This document shows positions 25,500 to 36,504 of a stretch of 64,000 nt of DNA, in pieces. The notes under the pieces are model-generated. The model had not been told where the DNA came from. It was given only the letters and a program-made list of their open reading frames with translations, and searched no databases. This DNA comes from Sphagnum compactum. Lineage: Eukaryota; Bryophyta; Sphagnopsida; Sphagnales. Position 1 is the first letter of the stretch. The number at the start of each line of letters is the position of its first letter. The DNA lies in the NCBI GenBank assembly GCA_965153455.1, contig OZ234496.1, positions 17,352,304 through 17,416,303 on the forward strand, read 5' to 3'. The translations under genes and the position numbers were made by a program.

Positions 25500-26700
25500 A
25501 TCAAATATTCCTAGACCCCCATTAGCCATGGGTTGGATACACATCTCCCTTGACTTTAATCTTGTCTACTCTCCCACCTCAAATAAATTGAAGTTAGAAT
25601 CACATGATTAGCAACTAAAACCCTCCTTGTAAGAGAAAGTTTGTTGTTGGCCCAAAACATAAGCTTGGCCTTGAAAAAAAACATGAGCTTGTCAAATTTG
25701 ACTTTTGAAGGGAAACCCATTAGCACCCTAAGGTACTTGATACCTTTGCCTTCTAGAATCCAATTGAGCCCCATTTCTTAGCCCCATTCCCCCAAGTTCT
25801 TGATTATTAGATGCCTAGATGGTAGCATAATTTCCCTAGTTGATTTTTGCATCCGAGCCTATGAGAAAAAAACAAGAATAGACTTTACCCCCTCCAAATT
25901 GCTTGCTAATCCTTGCAATGTCATCAATGAAGGTTTGATCCTCCATAATTATTCCTTTTGGAAGGGGTAGACCTTCCACTCCATATCTTGGGTTGCTTAA
26001 GACATGACCATAGAAGATTAACAACAAGAATCAAGAGATAGATCTAGAAAGATTAAATGTAGTTCCAATTGCTCCATTTACCTTAATAGTAGAAGTAGCC
26101 AACCAAGACAAAGAAGAGACTCACATTGAGGGAAGAAACCCAATTTCTCTGAAGCCTAAATAACAAGAAAGCCCATTCTATCCCATCAAAAGCTTTTTCA
26201 AAATGCAAGAGGAGAAGCACCAAATTCTAGTTGCTTTCTCCTCCACCCAACTCATGGCTTCCTAACCTAAAAAAATTGTTATCCAAAATGCATCTACCCA
26301 TCACGAATCCAATTTCATTTGGTCTAATTATGTTTGGAAGGTGAACCTGAATTCTTCTTGCAAGGATCTTGGCAACAACTTTGTAAATGCTATGTAGAAG
26401 AGTGATTGAACACCAATTTCCAATTTTGAAGTGATCTCTATCTAGCTTTCAGAATTAGAGTGATCAAAAACCCTGTTGAAGAAAATCTAAAGTTACACCA
26501 ATTTCCAGCATAGCTTCGAATGCTTCAAGGAGTGTGTGAGAGGTGGTGTCTGTCTGTGTTGTCTTGAAAGAAATTTGTGGCAAGCCCATCCATGCATGAG
26601 TGTGCCTTGCATCTCCACAAGGAGGGGGGATGGCAGCATTAACCTCCTCCAAAGTAAGTTCTCAGATGAACTCCTGGTTCATGCCAAAGCAATACAAGAG
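25500..26700 (-). mobile_element. Degenerate LINE (non-LTR) reverse transcriptase
   Basis: Read on the minus strand, fragments follow the order of a plant L1-type reverse transcriptase. IYKVVAKILARRIQVHLPN and RPNEIGFVMGRCILDNNFF lie near 26,400-26,280. LLLLHFEKAFDGIEW, the counterpart of the palm DFEKAYDxVEW motif, lies near 26,220-26,170. VEGLPLPKGIIMEDQTFIDD (with the catalytic FADD-type motif altered to FIDD) lies near 25,980-25,920. YLRVLMGFPSKVKFDKL and LSLTRRVLVANHVILTS lie near 25,740-25,590. Frameshifts and stops separate the pieces. The endonuclease domain and the poly-A tail were not located, so the copy is probably partial. Confidence 0.85.
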
Positions 26701-27115
26701 ATGAGACATTTTGCCAACATTCTTGTTTATCTTTGAAGGCAAGGAATTGTTGATTCCTTACTTATTTCCTACATAACTTTGTTGATCCCCGCCACCTCCT
26801 CATCCTTCTCCACTCCAACTCTCTTTCCTTTGTGATCCAAAGCTTTTGTGTAGAAAAGTAAAAGTCCAATTGATTGTCAGTTCACCCCAAGATTGCATTT
26901 TCTCCACAAGCTTCAAAATTCAAATCCTTTTGCCAAAAGAAGGGTTTGGTGTAAAGCACTTGGCAAGTGGCGAAAAACTAGCCCCCTAAATTATTTATAA
27001 AAAATAATAATTTATTTATAAATTAATATTTGAATAAATTAAGATATTAACATATTAATTTAAAAGATAATTAAAAAATTAATTACGGAACGCTGATACT
27101 AGGTACTCACCGTAA

Positions 27116-27502
27116 GAGCATCTCCAGCTGTGCTCAGTATGTGACCATGCGAAAATATTTTTCACATCCAAGTTTAGTTTATGTACTCTTTTGCAACCCC
27201 ACCCATAAAACGCAAACGGGGACACCAAATAGGTGAGGGACTACTAATAGCACACCACTTGGACCAATCATTACGATGGGCCAATAAGAAACAGTGAGCA
27301 GCACCGACTTAGATCATATTTATTACACTCTTTTCTGTAAGCTGCACAGCGATGATGCTGCACCTTTTAGCAGCCACGGCAACGTGCACAATTTCGCTGA
27401 GCCAAAACCATTTTTTTCGTGAGCTAAACCGGCACATTTTGGATTTTCTTCATCCAATTTTTGCCGTGCAGGATCACATACTGAGCACCATTGGAGATGC
27501 TC
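27116..27502. mobile_element. PIF/Harbinger-type MITE, copy B (387 bases)
   Basis: The left end is GAGCATCTCCAGCTGTGCTC and the right end, reverse-complemented, is GAGCATCTCCAATGGTGCTC. The left flank is TAA and the right flank TTA, so any target duplication has one mismatch. The interior is related to the MITE at 13174-13539 (GGACCAATCA, CCAATAAGAA, CAGCCACGG, GAGCTAAACCGGCACATTTT). It ends about 240 bases before the cyclophilin start codon, a placement like that of copy A relative to the ABCD promoter. Confidence 0.85.
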
Positions 27503-27744
27503 TTATATCAAAAATGTGTAGCGGGATCTAAAGGGCATCCAAAGGTTCTGATGCCCCATCGGCCTTTCCAGTGGCCTTTCTTTCCCACAACTTGAACTTT
27601 ATCTTGTTTCTCAGTGCGGGAAAACGGAACAACGAAGACACACACTCCTCGCTCCTGCGTAGCCCCGAAACGAACAGCCCAGACCGGCGTCGATCTTGTC
27701 GTCGTGGGAGAACAACGACGACGACAGCATCAGCAGCAGCAAAG

Positions 27745-30700
27745 ATGGCGAGGTCAAGCTTGCTTTTGATGCTCTCTGTCCTCCCATTCTTCATCTCCGC
27801 TCAGGTATTTTTTCCCACTTCCTTTGTTCTCGATTCTGTGCGGGGGTTGTTTGTTTGTTGTTGGTGGAAAATTCGTTTTTGCACTATTACTGTGGGGAAT
27901 ATAGGCACTCACTGATTCCTGTTGGATGTAAGTGTCTTGCGTGTGCGCCATTACGCCGTGAGCTTTTTTGTTTTGCAACTAATTTTTTGTTTGTATGTAT
28001 GTGAGCCGTTTTCTTATTAATAAGAGAGTCGGAAGAAATTCCTGCAAGTCTTGGTGTCTGCTCCCATGTTTGTATCTTTGGTTTGCTTCTTCTTAGGCTC
28101 CTTGAATGAAGTAAAGACGTTGTGAAGATCTGCTGGATCTTTTTTTCCAGCTTGTTTTGCTGGATGAAGCCTGTCAACATGTTTTCGGGGGCAGGTTTTT
28201 CCTTTTCCCTTAATTGGGCTTCAGGAAACTTTCTTAATCTGTTTGATCTCCTTTTTTATTCATTGGAGTCTCCTTCTTTGCGTTTTTCCAAATGTCTCCA
28301 AAAATGGATTGTGACAATGTGCTAGACCATTAAGCTTTGTGGCAGTACATGCAGCAGCAGCTGTCCGGTCTCCTGTTTGTACACTCACAATGCTCGGGAG
28401 AACTACTACACTGATTGTGTGTGTAGGGTTGATTGATTGTGTAGGGTTTTGAGCTCTTATTTTCTGGGTAGGTTTTGCCACTGATTTTCCTTTTGTTACC
28501 ATCCATATGCTTCATTTTATAATTCAGGGGCATAATCAGGGAATGTCAGAGCATGTTCATGAGAATGGCGAGCAAATATATGGGAGATTTATATTTCCCT
28601 GAATTACATGGCAAAAATGTGAACTATACCAGTGAATTTGAGGATCTCTTGCAATAAGCAATGGATGCTTCATAATTTGGACTTGACATTACTGTGGTGT
28701 CTTTTCCACTCAAATTGGGCAAGATATGAGCACATAAGTAAGAGGGTACAGGGGAAATTTACATAGACTAGAAAGAAAAATGGAGCAACAGCTCTCAATT
28801 TTGCACGTCAGATGGTGATAGTCAATCATGGTCTACCAGCTGCATAGATTATTCAGGATGGTAGCTATTTCTGGCTCTTTGTGTCTCTCTGATCATGATG
28901 TGGAACATAGTTCAAGTTTCAAACCGATCACCGGATTCTACATGAGTTCTACAGTTTAAGAGATTTTCCATCAAATTAAAGCCTCCTAACCAGGTTATGT
29001 CTTAAGTCACGTAGCTTCACACATGATTCAGGAATTTGGTCTCCAGAGTACCTAAGCTACACTGTTCACTATCTTGTTAGATTGCAGTAGGATGCTGTCA
29101 CTCAGAATAGCAGCTGTTGGATTTGACTCTGTAGTCACTGAGCAGCAATTTGGTGGGGTGACAGGCTAAGCATGATTCCTTGGAGGAGATTACCCACAAA
29201 GTATTTTTTGACATTGACATTGATGGTGTTTCTGCTGGTATGCCTGCCATGCTATCATTACATCAGGTTATCATATTTGATTGCAGTTGTTCCTAGGCTC
29301 GCAAGAGAGAGAGGGGGCATGATTAACTCATGTGCTGTATGACAGGTCGAGTAGTGATTGGCCTCTTTGGAAATGCAGCCCCGAAAACTGTTGGTATATA
29401 TCCTTTCTACCATCCTGCTTTTTTGTTGTGTTGTCCTTTTGCAGTTCACTTGACAATTTATTTTAGATGAGGCATCACAGTAACAGTATAATTTCACAAT
29501 GGGATGACCAAATCATTTTCCAGCACAAACAGGATTGCAACTTGCAGTTCTGTCTATTTGTAGATCTAGGAGCATTTTTCTGTTGGAGTCAACAAAACTG
29601 CTGCTCTACCAAGCTCCAAAATCAACTTCCACTGGGCATGCACCTAGTTTCACTAGATTTTGATTGTGGATTTGTGATTTGCACAGTTTCTGTAACATGG
29701 CCCAATTGATTCTCCATCATGGAGTGGATATCCTAAAGGTCTAACTGTTGATGGCTCTTTGTTGTGGTGTCAACAGAAAACTTTCGAGCTCTTTGCACCG
29801 GTAGGGGTCACTTACCATCTCGCTATCACTAATATGTTGATGTTTCTTTGTTGTGCTAAGAAGGCAGTGAATGTGCAACTTTTGTGCTAGAAAGCAGCTG
29901 TGGGTCTAATGAATAATTCTCTTGTGCAGATTACAGAAAATAAGAGTGTATGGAGTATTGAAGGAGTAAATTGTGACACCTAATTCAGCCTGATGTGTGT
30001 GTCTATCTGAGTTCAGGGGAGAAAGGTAAAGGGCCAAGCGGCAAGCCACTCCACTACAAGGGTACCCCATTTCATCGTATCATTCCCAGTTTTATGATCC
30101 AAGGTGGTGATACCACGGATGGGAATGGGCGGGGAGGGGAGTCTATCTATGGTACAAAGTTTGCAGATGAGAACTTCAAATTGAAGCACACCGGACCAGG
30201 TGTGGCATGCTTTCCTAATCTTACAATTTGTGTCTAAGAGTTTTGCACATATATCTTTTCTCCTTGGTCTGGTTCCTCCTGTAGGGGTATCATGGCCCTC
30301 TCTTTCGACTCTTTGAATATTAGAGCTGCCAGGCTTGTTTCATCATGCTGTATCATGATGGAAGTGGAGATGACAGAACTCTTCTAAAAGGATGTGTTAG
30401 GAATCTTGTCATCTATGTGAGGGGACTTGTTCTGTGTTCCTTGCTATACAATCAGGAGGGCCAGAAGCAAGATGTCTGAAAGTGAGTTGGTGGCAGGAAT
30501 TTTGTCAATGGCAAATGCTGGTCCAAACACAAATGGTTCCCAGTTCTTCATCACAACTGTCAAAACAAGCTGGTACCCTTTTGCCCTTGCATGCACGATT
30601 GTGAAGTCAGTGCTTTTCTTAAAAGTATTAATCCAGATGAACAATCTGTCACTCTCTGATAATGGCTCAAATGGTAACCAGCACTCTCGCTACCCTCTAT

Positions 30701-31638
30701 GTCTATCTTAAAGTAAGGTACAGCTTTGGAGTACAAAATGTGAACAGTTTCTTCCCAAAATAAGGCAGGCGATTAGAACTGAATCATTTGGGCCTATTGC
30801 ACAGAGGCAGTTACAATGAGCAACCCCAATGTGTTTCAATATGTCCTCCTAGCTAAATTGGGTGTAGTTTCTGAGTTCATGGAAGTAAATTAGTTGATAA
30901 TGAGAGTTTCCCTAATCGAGAGACATATTTGGCTGCCATCTGGCATAGCACTACTTAATGGAGTATGAGAACCCCATATGCTGAAGAACTTCCTGTTAAA
31001 GCTGTACATGCCCTCTGATCATCCCTATGCAATTCCCCCTTTGTGATTACTCTGAATCCAGCTATGCACTTTTCCACATCTCACTGGGTATAAATCCAAG
31101 GTCCTAGAAGCAGGGTTTGCTTCTGTTTGATGTGATAGTAAATGTGTACAAAGGTGGAAAAATGTTGTCTAGTGAGGAGACATGTGCATACTCAGAGTCA
31201 TCCAGTCATCATTTCAGATTCTGGGGAGATGCCTAAGCATAGTTGGTTGACACCCAAAACAAATGTGAAATGTGAAAGGGCCTGGCAAGGCATCACTAGC
31301 TAGTTAATCCCATTGTTCTTTTGAAAGGGTGTTGTTGACATTGGATGTGCATAATCTCTTAACTGGACTAGAATGATGAGTAAGAGGGAAAAAGAGTATT
31401 GATTCCCTATCCATGACCTCTGTTGGCACAGAATATGATGGTATGAATCAGTCATGCAAAGTTTGAGATTGTGACAAAATGTTTGGCTTTTTCTTAAAGG
31501 CTGGATGGCAGGCATGTTGTATTTGGCAAGGTGATAAGTGGCCTTGATGTTGTGTATAAAGTCGAAGCTGAAGGCACTCAAGCGGGACAGTCCAAGAGGA
31601 AAGTCACAGTGGTTGACAGTGGTGAGATTCCCCTTTAG
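27745..31638 (+). CDS. Secretory-pathway cyclophilin (peptidyl-prolyl isomerase), 200 aa
   Basis: Seven exons: 27745-27804, 29165-29237, 29346-29393, 29777-29800, 30017-30199, 30497-30572 and 31500-31638, all GT-AG with consistent phase. Exon 1 encodes exactly a 20-residue signal peptide ([20 protein letters not shown]). The mature domain starts near [15 protein letters not shown]. It keeps the catalytic and binding residues of cyclophilin A: the Arg of [14 protein letters not shown] with its Phe, Met and Gln, the Ala of [17 protein letters not shown], and the Trp, Leu and His of [11 protein letters not shown]. It ends VDSGEIPL, as do plant ER cyclophilins of the CYP20-1/CYP19-4 group, to which I assign it. 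There is no KDEL, which is normal for the group. It should catalyse proline isomerisation in protein folding in the ER or secretory route. One oddity is GGDTTDGNG where the family usually has GGDFT. Exon 4 is only 24 bases, and intron 1 is 1,360 bases. Confidence 0.95.
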
Positions 31639-31993
31639 ATGACATTGGTCATTATATGAGGATGCATCCTGATCCTTGCTGAGTGAGACTGAACTTAAAT
31701 TGTAAAACAGGTTAACTAGTACAGGAGTAAGGAGCCTTTACCCTAGGTTAGGGAATCCTGGAAGTGAAAAAAGCAAGCTCAGCACTGAACAATTTGTTCA
31801 GTTGTGCTATGGTCTTCAACATTATACTAGATCTAGTGATTGAAAGATACTGCATGCAAATTGAAAGACATCCTGAAATGCTTGTAGCTCATGCCCAATG
31901 AGTGGAATGTGGGGAGCTCTGAAATGGGGACTAGATAGGACTTTTTAGCTTTGATTACTTCCTGTATGCTTGGCAAGCAACTCTACATTGGAG

Positions 31994-32100
31994 GAATCTT
32001 GATTCATCCATATCCTGCTTGACAGTGCAATGTACCAACTTGCTCATTGAGCAATCTTGATTCATCCATATCCTGCATGGCAGTGCAATTTACCATCATG
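31994..32100 (+). repeat. Imperfect tandem duplication of about 55 bases downstream of cyclophilin
   Basis: AATCTTGATTCATCCATATC followed by CTGC and a GACAGTGCAAT/GGCAGTGCAAT block occurs twice, near 31996 and 32052, with few differences. It lies 360-460 bases after the stop codon, possibly in the 3' UTR. Confidence 0.65.
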
Positions 32101-33039
32101 TACAATGTGGTGCCACTGAAGATGAGCTCTGTTCTTTCATTGCTTCAGGTAGTGGAGATCTTGAATCAATTTGATCTTCATTTGTACTCTACAAGAAACT
32201 GTATCTCAGCATTCTACATTTGAGAGCTGCAAAAGAAACTTGCCATACAAGCAATCAATGCATCAGGATATTCACCAGTCTGCATTCTCCCTCCTGCCCA
32301 TCTAGAAATATTGTGAAATGTGCAGTCTGTGCATGGGTGTGAGCAAGAAAGGAGCTCAATCAATCATTGGTTCATTCCTTTTGCAAACCTGTTCATACCA
32401 AAGAAAATGGTGATGACTTGGGATCTTTTGCAAGAAGCTTCATCATCTGCAATCTTCTTGAAGTACTCTTTGCTCTGCAAAACCAAATCTAATTCAACTT
32501 TGAATCACCAACATTGTCCTCTGTGCCTTCATGTTAGCCACTTCTTTGGCTGACTTCCAGTTTGTGTGAAGCCACATATCCTGCTCCTCTCAAAACAGGA
32601 AAAGCAGCAGCTGAAAGAGAATTACATGGTGCTGAAAAAGGATTTTGGGATGACAGGATATGGAGGCATAGCAAATAACCACATCAGAGACCCTTGGGCA
32701 TGGTCTTGAGGCAGATCGAGGAACTTGCAACAGTCATACTTGCGAAAGTCACTTCTGTGCTTTCTGTAGTCGAAGTCATTCTCACAGATGGGCCTGAGAC
32801 TATTGGAAAACTTCTCTGTAAAACAAAATGGATATGAGGTCATTCAAAGGAAAACACAACCAACCCAGGAAAAAAAAAACAGAGAGAGAGAAGGTGTGAG
32901 AAAGAATGAAACTCTACTTTGAAGTTATAAAGCTCAAATAAAAAACTCTTGATATCTTTGTTTACATGTAAACTGTACTCCAAATTAGAGAACTTTTGAC
33001 ACCTTGTTTAAATGTAAAATGCCCTCCCTTGAAGTCTTC
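32101..33039. other. Intergenic, possible decayed 3' part of kinase gene
   Basis: A minus-strand frame at 32622-32843 (MTSYPFCFTEKFSNSLRP...) continues in the direction of the kinase relic and could be a former downstream exon, but I recognise no domain. A purine-rich stretch (A10 then a GA run) lies at about 32868-32892. Nothing else was identified. Confidence 0.3.
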
Positions 33040-34182
33040 TTAGTCCCTATCTTGCTTAAACAAATGGTGTGCAATCTTCTTCCAACACTTGTGAATCCAT
33101 GGCAAGAAGGGCCGATTTTTCAAGATGGCATTCTGTTCCTGATGAATATAAATTAAATGTCGCAGTGAAATGCCAGGTCTCGTTCTACAAGAAACCATAA
33201 ATTCCTGTTCTAGAACATGGTAATCTTCACAAAAATGGGTCTTTGCTGTGGGTCTGTTTGCCAACAGCTCTCCAATAACCTTCTCAAATCTTCACTCAGA
33301 ATTGCTGGGAGCTCTGGCCTTGTCCCTGAAAGAACCAGATCAGAGTCTGACTGGCGATGATCTTCAAAGGGAATGCATCCAGTGAGTATTTCATAACATA
33401 GCATCGCGTAGCTGTAAACATCCGCTTTTCTCTGTCAAGATCATTGGTGTGACATCTCGTCTCAACTGTTGCAGCACTTCTGGTGCCCTCCAAAAGCCTG
33501 TGCCCACCACACCCTCGGAGCTCTCGTAATCCCAACTTTGATACTAACATGGAAAAGCCACTTCTTTACATCAGACAAAATCGTGCCGTCCTCAATATTC
33601 CGATGATTTCCTATCCTCAGATCTCCCTAGGCTTCTTTGTGCATATCACTCAGGCTCCCGAAAAGGACGTTAGACGCCTTTAGATCTCCGTGCAATAATC
33701 CCCGCCTGTGCAGTTGTTCCATCGCAGATGCATTGCACCAAATCATGTACAACTTGTACAAACATTTGGAGGGATCATTCCAATTGGCGGGTATGAGTGT
33801 TCGGTCCATGAAATTTCGCAGATCCCCAAGCATCTGTTCCACAAATACAAATACTGCATTGTCTTTCACACAAACACCCAGCACTTCGCAGAGACGCATT
33901 CCGCCAATTCCAACCACGTTTCGCAGCTGCCGCCACAACGACGACTTCGATTCTTCACTGGCCACTCGGACACTTTAACCTTTTAGCAACCACAGGCAGT
34001 GCTCTCTCATGAACCCGATTCCACACAGTCCGAAATACATGTGCTTGACCCCCTTCTGCTATTTCCTCTCCTACTTCCAGCTCAGATGGGTCTATGAATT
34101 GCATCGCTTCAAATGAAACCCCATCGTCGGAAGCTTCGGACTCACAATCCTCCACCATATCCGTCGGGGGGGGGGGGAACAT
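33040..34182 (-). pseudogene. TKL-type protein kinase pseudogene
   Basis: An intronless kinase domain is readable only by changing frame at least three times on the minus strand. The first segment (34182-about 33966) has the glycine-loop region GEEIAEGGQAHVFRTVW and VVAKRLKCP. The second (33965-33627) carries LCEVLGVCVKDNAVFVFVEQ and the catalytic loop HGDLKASNVL. A third frame gives WDYESSEGVVGTGFWRAPEV (about 33,540-33,480), with DYE where most kinases have DFG. The last (about 33,430-33,210) gives ADVYSYAMLCYEILTG and ESCWQTDPQQRP. The shifts lie near 33,965, 33,560 (with a TAG at about 33,630) and 33,428 (an A4 run). Homopolymer sequencing error is an alternative cause of some of them. 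The group, a receptor-less TKL kinase expanded in seed-free plants, is inferred from the D-Y-E and GTGFWRAPE pattern. Confidence 0.8.
34166..34177. repeat. Poly-G run inside kinase relic start
   Basis: An uninterrupted G run of about a dozen bases on the plus strand encodes a proline run just after the kinase relic's ATG on the minus strand. It is a slippage-prone homopolymer. Confidence 0.8.
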
Positions 34183-36150
34183 GTATTCAAATTGGCCTTA
34201 GGTGATTTTGAATTAAGTACAAAGCTCATCTTGGCAGTCACTCACTCTACTACATCTAAATATTTTGGTTAATGAGACTCCAACCTTGTTGGTTTTTGGC
34301 TATGGATAACAATCTTGTCCTAACAATCTGGCAAGAAGCATGACTTTAAGATGTGCTATGCAAATTCGACTTCAAAAAATTTGGTAACATCCAAACTTAA
34401 CTACAATCATGGAAACCAAGGCCATGGCAAATGTTGCATGAATCATTTGTATTGGTCTCTACCATTTGGCCTCTACCATTTGACCTCTACCATTTGGTGT
34501 CTGAACGTTGGCCCACATTTCAACGGTAGTTGCATATGGAAAGTCGTCAAGCGTGAAGAACCTTTGTGCATACATAGCAACAACTAATTGCAAATGCGGG
34601 TTCAAGTGATTACAAACTTTTTGTCCTTCAAAAAAGAAATTGAATTAAAACATTATTCATCTTCAACAAATCCAAGAATGTGAATCATGGCTATCCTCTA
34701 CCAACTTCACATATTTTGGAAAAGTATGAGACAAGAGTTGGAAAAACCTACCCCCCCCCCCCCCCCCCCCAACAAAAGATTTTTTCCCCATGAAAACTGA
34801 AAAACATTATGGCTTTTGAAACACCAACATTTGTGGACAAACAAATCCGCTTTAAGGCAAATACATCAAAAAAATTCTTGCATGTTTTTAAGTCCTTCTA
34901 TTTTTTCCTTTGTCATTGCCTCCTTGTTGTAATTAGTGATCTTTTTTCAATAAATTTGTCAATTTCTCAATAAAAAATTGGGAAAATTTTGGAAATTTTC
35001 TTCTCATGAAATTTAGACTATTTAAAAAAAATTTGAATGTTAAAAAAAATTTGATATCACATTAAAAAAAAAGAGACCTTGCTTATAATGTTTTATTGAT
35101 AAAGTTTGACAATTTTATATCATATTAAATACCTGACAACAAGGGATATCAAATTTTTAAAAGGACCTTGGTTATAATGTTTTATTGCGATAAAGTTTGA
35201 CAATTTTATATCATAGTAAATACCTAACAACAAGGGGTGTCAAAGGTTTGATTATTTCGTTCAAATAATCCATGATTTAAAGTGTTGATTATGTGATCAC
35301 CAAGGGTGAAGCTTTGAACATGTCACGACGGTTTTTTCATTTTATCAAATGATTATTTGGTTGTTCATCGAATCCTTTCAATTGGGGGTGATAAAGAGAG
35401 ACCTTTGAATCATTGAATTGGATCATATTTTACTTGGGCTCTACATTGCTATGCACTACCGGTGGACCCAAAAAAGAAAAAAGAAAAAAAAGTTCCATTC
35501 AAATGAAAATATTGAATGACATTGCATGCAACTTGAATTGAATTCAAGTGAGTTCATATTCGTTTGATATAAAATTTAAATCCATTGAATTTCAATCGAA
35601 GAGGAATGCAATGCAAATTGATGCAGAAATTGACAATTTGCTTGTTATTTCCATCATTTGAGACCATGGTGTTGGAAGAAAAAGCTCTTAAAAAACACAA
35701 ATTTGAAAAGACATATTTTCATTCTATTCAAAGTAGATTCTAGACTAAAGTCTATTTTGGTAAAGATGAAATAAGATAAGACCCCATAATCATTCCCCTA
35801 AACCAGTTCTGATGTAATCACCGTCATTGGAATTGTTGCACCTACAAAATTGAACCTTAAGCCGCACTGATCAAAATGTTATGCTACCCAGTTTAAGGGA
35901 TCTCCATGGTATCTTGACATTTTTCCGAGATGACTTCGACAAAAAACCCATTTGAAACAACGAGTCCAGATGTTGATCTTCCAAAATCTGGATGTTGATC
36001 TACTACGCATTTTCAGATAATTTCTACCCTGACTGGAAAGGTGTTATAACTTATTAGGGTTTAAGAAAAACGTGACCACAAACACTGATCATTCATACTC
36101 TTTCCATCTAAATAGAGATTATAAACATGCATGCGATGGATTGGTTTGAA
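34183..36150. other. AT-rich intergenic DNA with an 87-base duplication
   Basis: No gene was seen. At about 35,076-35,240 two copies of an approximately 87-base unit occur in tandem, sharing TATAATGTTTTATTG, ATAAAGTTTGACAATTTTAT, ATCATA and ACAACAAGGG. The downstream end approaches the leader of the helicase gene; no convincing TATA box was found. Confidence 0.45.
34751..34770. repeat. Poly-C run
   Basis: About 20 consecutive C residues. The true length is uncertain in any assembly. The G-rich complement could form a quadruplex. A small triplicated 'CTCTACCATTTG' motif lies nearby at about 34,456-34,500. Confidence 0.85.
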
Positions 36151-36225
36151 TGGTTTTTACTTTGATGTTAGTTGTCTCCAATTTTTTGTTGTTTTGATAA
36201 GTAACCTAGTTTTCTTTGGGTTCCC

Positions 36226-36270
36226 ATGAATCCTTCACACAAGAACTTGTCGTGTCCATTTTTGTTTTGA
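36226..36270 (+). promoter_or_regulatory. uORF 1 (MNPSHKNLSCPFLF)
   Basis: A 14-codon upstream ORF ending in TGA, in the same frame as the helicase start at 36505. It opens MNPS like the main protein. Translation is not shown; only the sequence is seen. Confidence 0.6.
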
Positions 36271-36297
36271 TCAGCATCTCAGTTTTGTTGGGTACCC

Positions 36298-36342
36298 ATG
36301 AATCCTTCTGCAGAGGACTTATTGTGTCCATTTTTGTTTTGA
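36298..36342 (+). promoter_or_regulatory. uORF 2 (MNPSAEDLLCPFLF)
   Basis: A second 14-codon upstream ORF, 72 bases after the first, with the same length, frame and TGA stop. Its start context CCCATGAAT is identical to that of the main start. Confidence 0.6.
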
Positions 36343-36432
36343 TCAGCATCCCAGTTTTGTTGGGTACCCATAAGTCCTTCGGACAAGAACCCATTTTTGT
36401 TTTGATCAATATCTCAGTTTTGTTGGCTACCC

Positions 36433-36477
36433 ATGAATCCTTCGGAAAAGAACTTGTTATGCCCATTTTTGTCCTGA
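36433..36477 (+). promoter_or_regulatory. uORF 3 (MNPSEKNLLCPFLS)
   Basis: The third intact upstream ORF, closest to the main start. Its first six residues, MNPSEK, are identical to those of the helicase. The intervening unit at 36370 has lost its ATG. Confidence 0.6.
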
Positions 36478-36504
36478 TCAGTATCTCAGTTTTCTTGTGT
36501 ACCC

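Noticed and set aside
36206-36466. Minus-strand repeated peptide frame (KDSWVPNKTEMLIKTKM)
   Set aside because: It is the same tandem array read antisense; no sign of a promoter or family.
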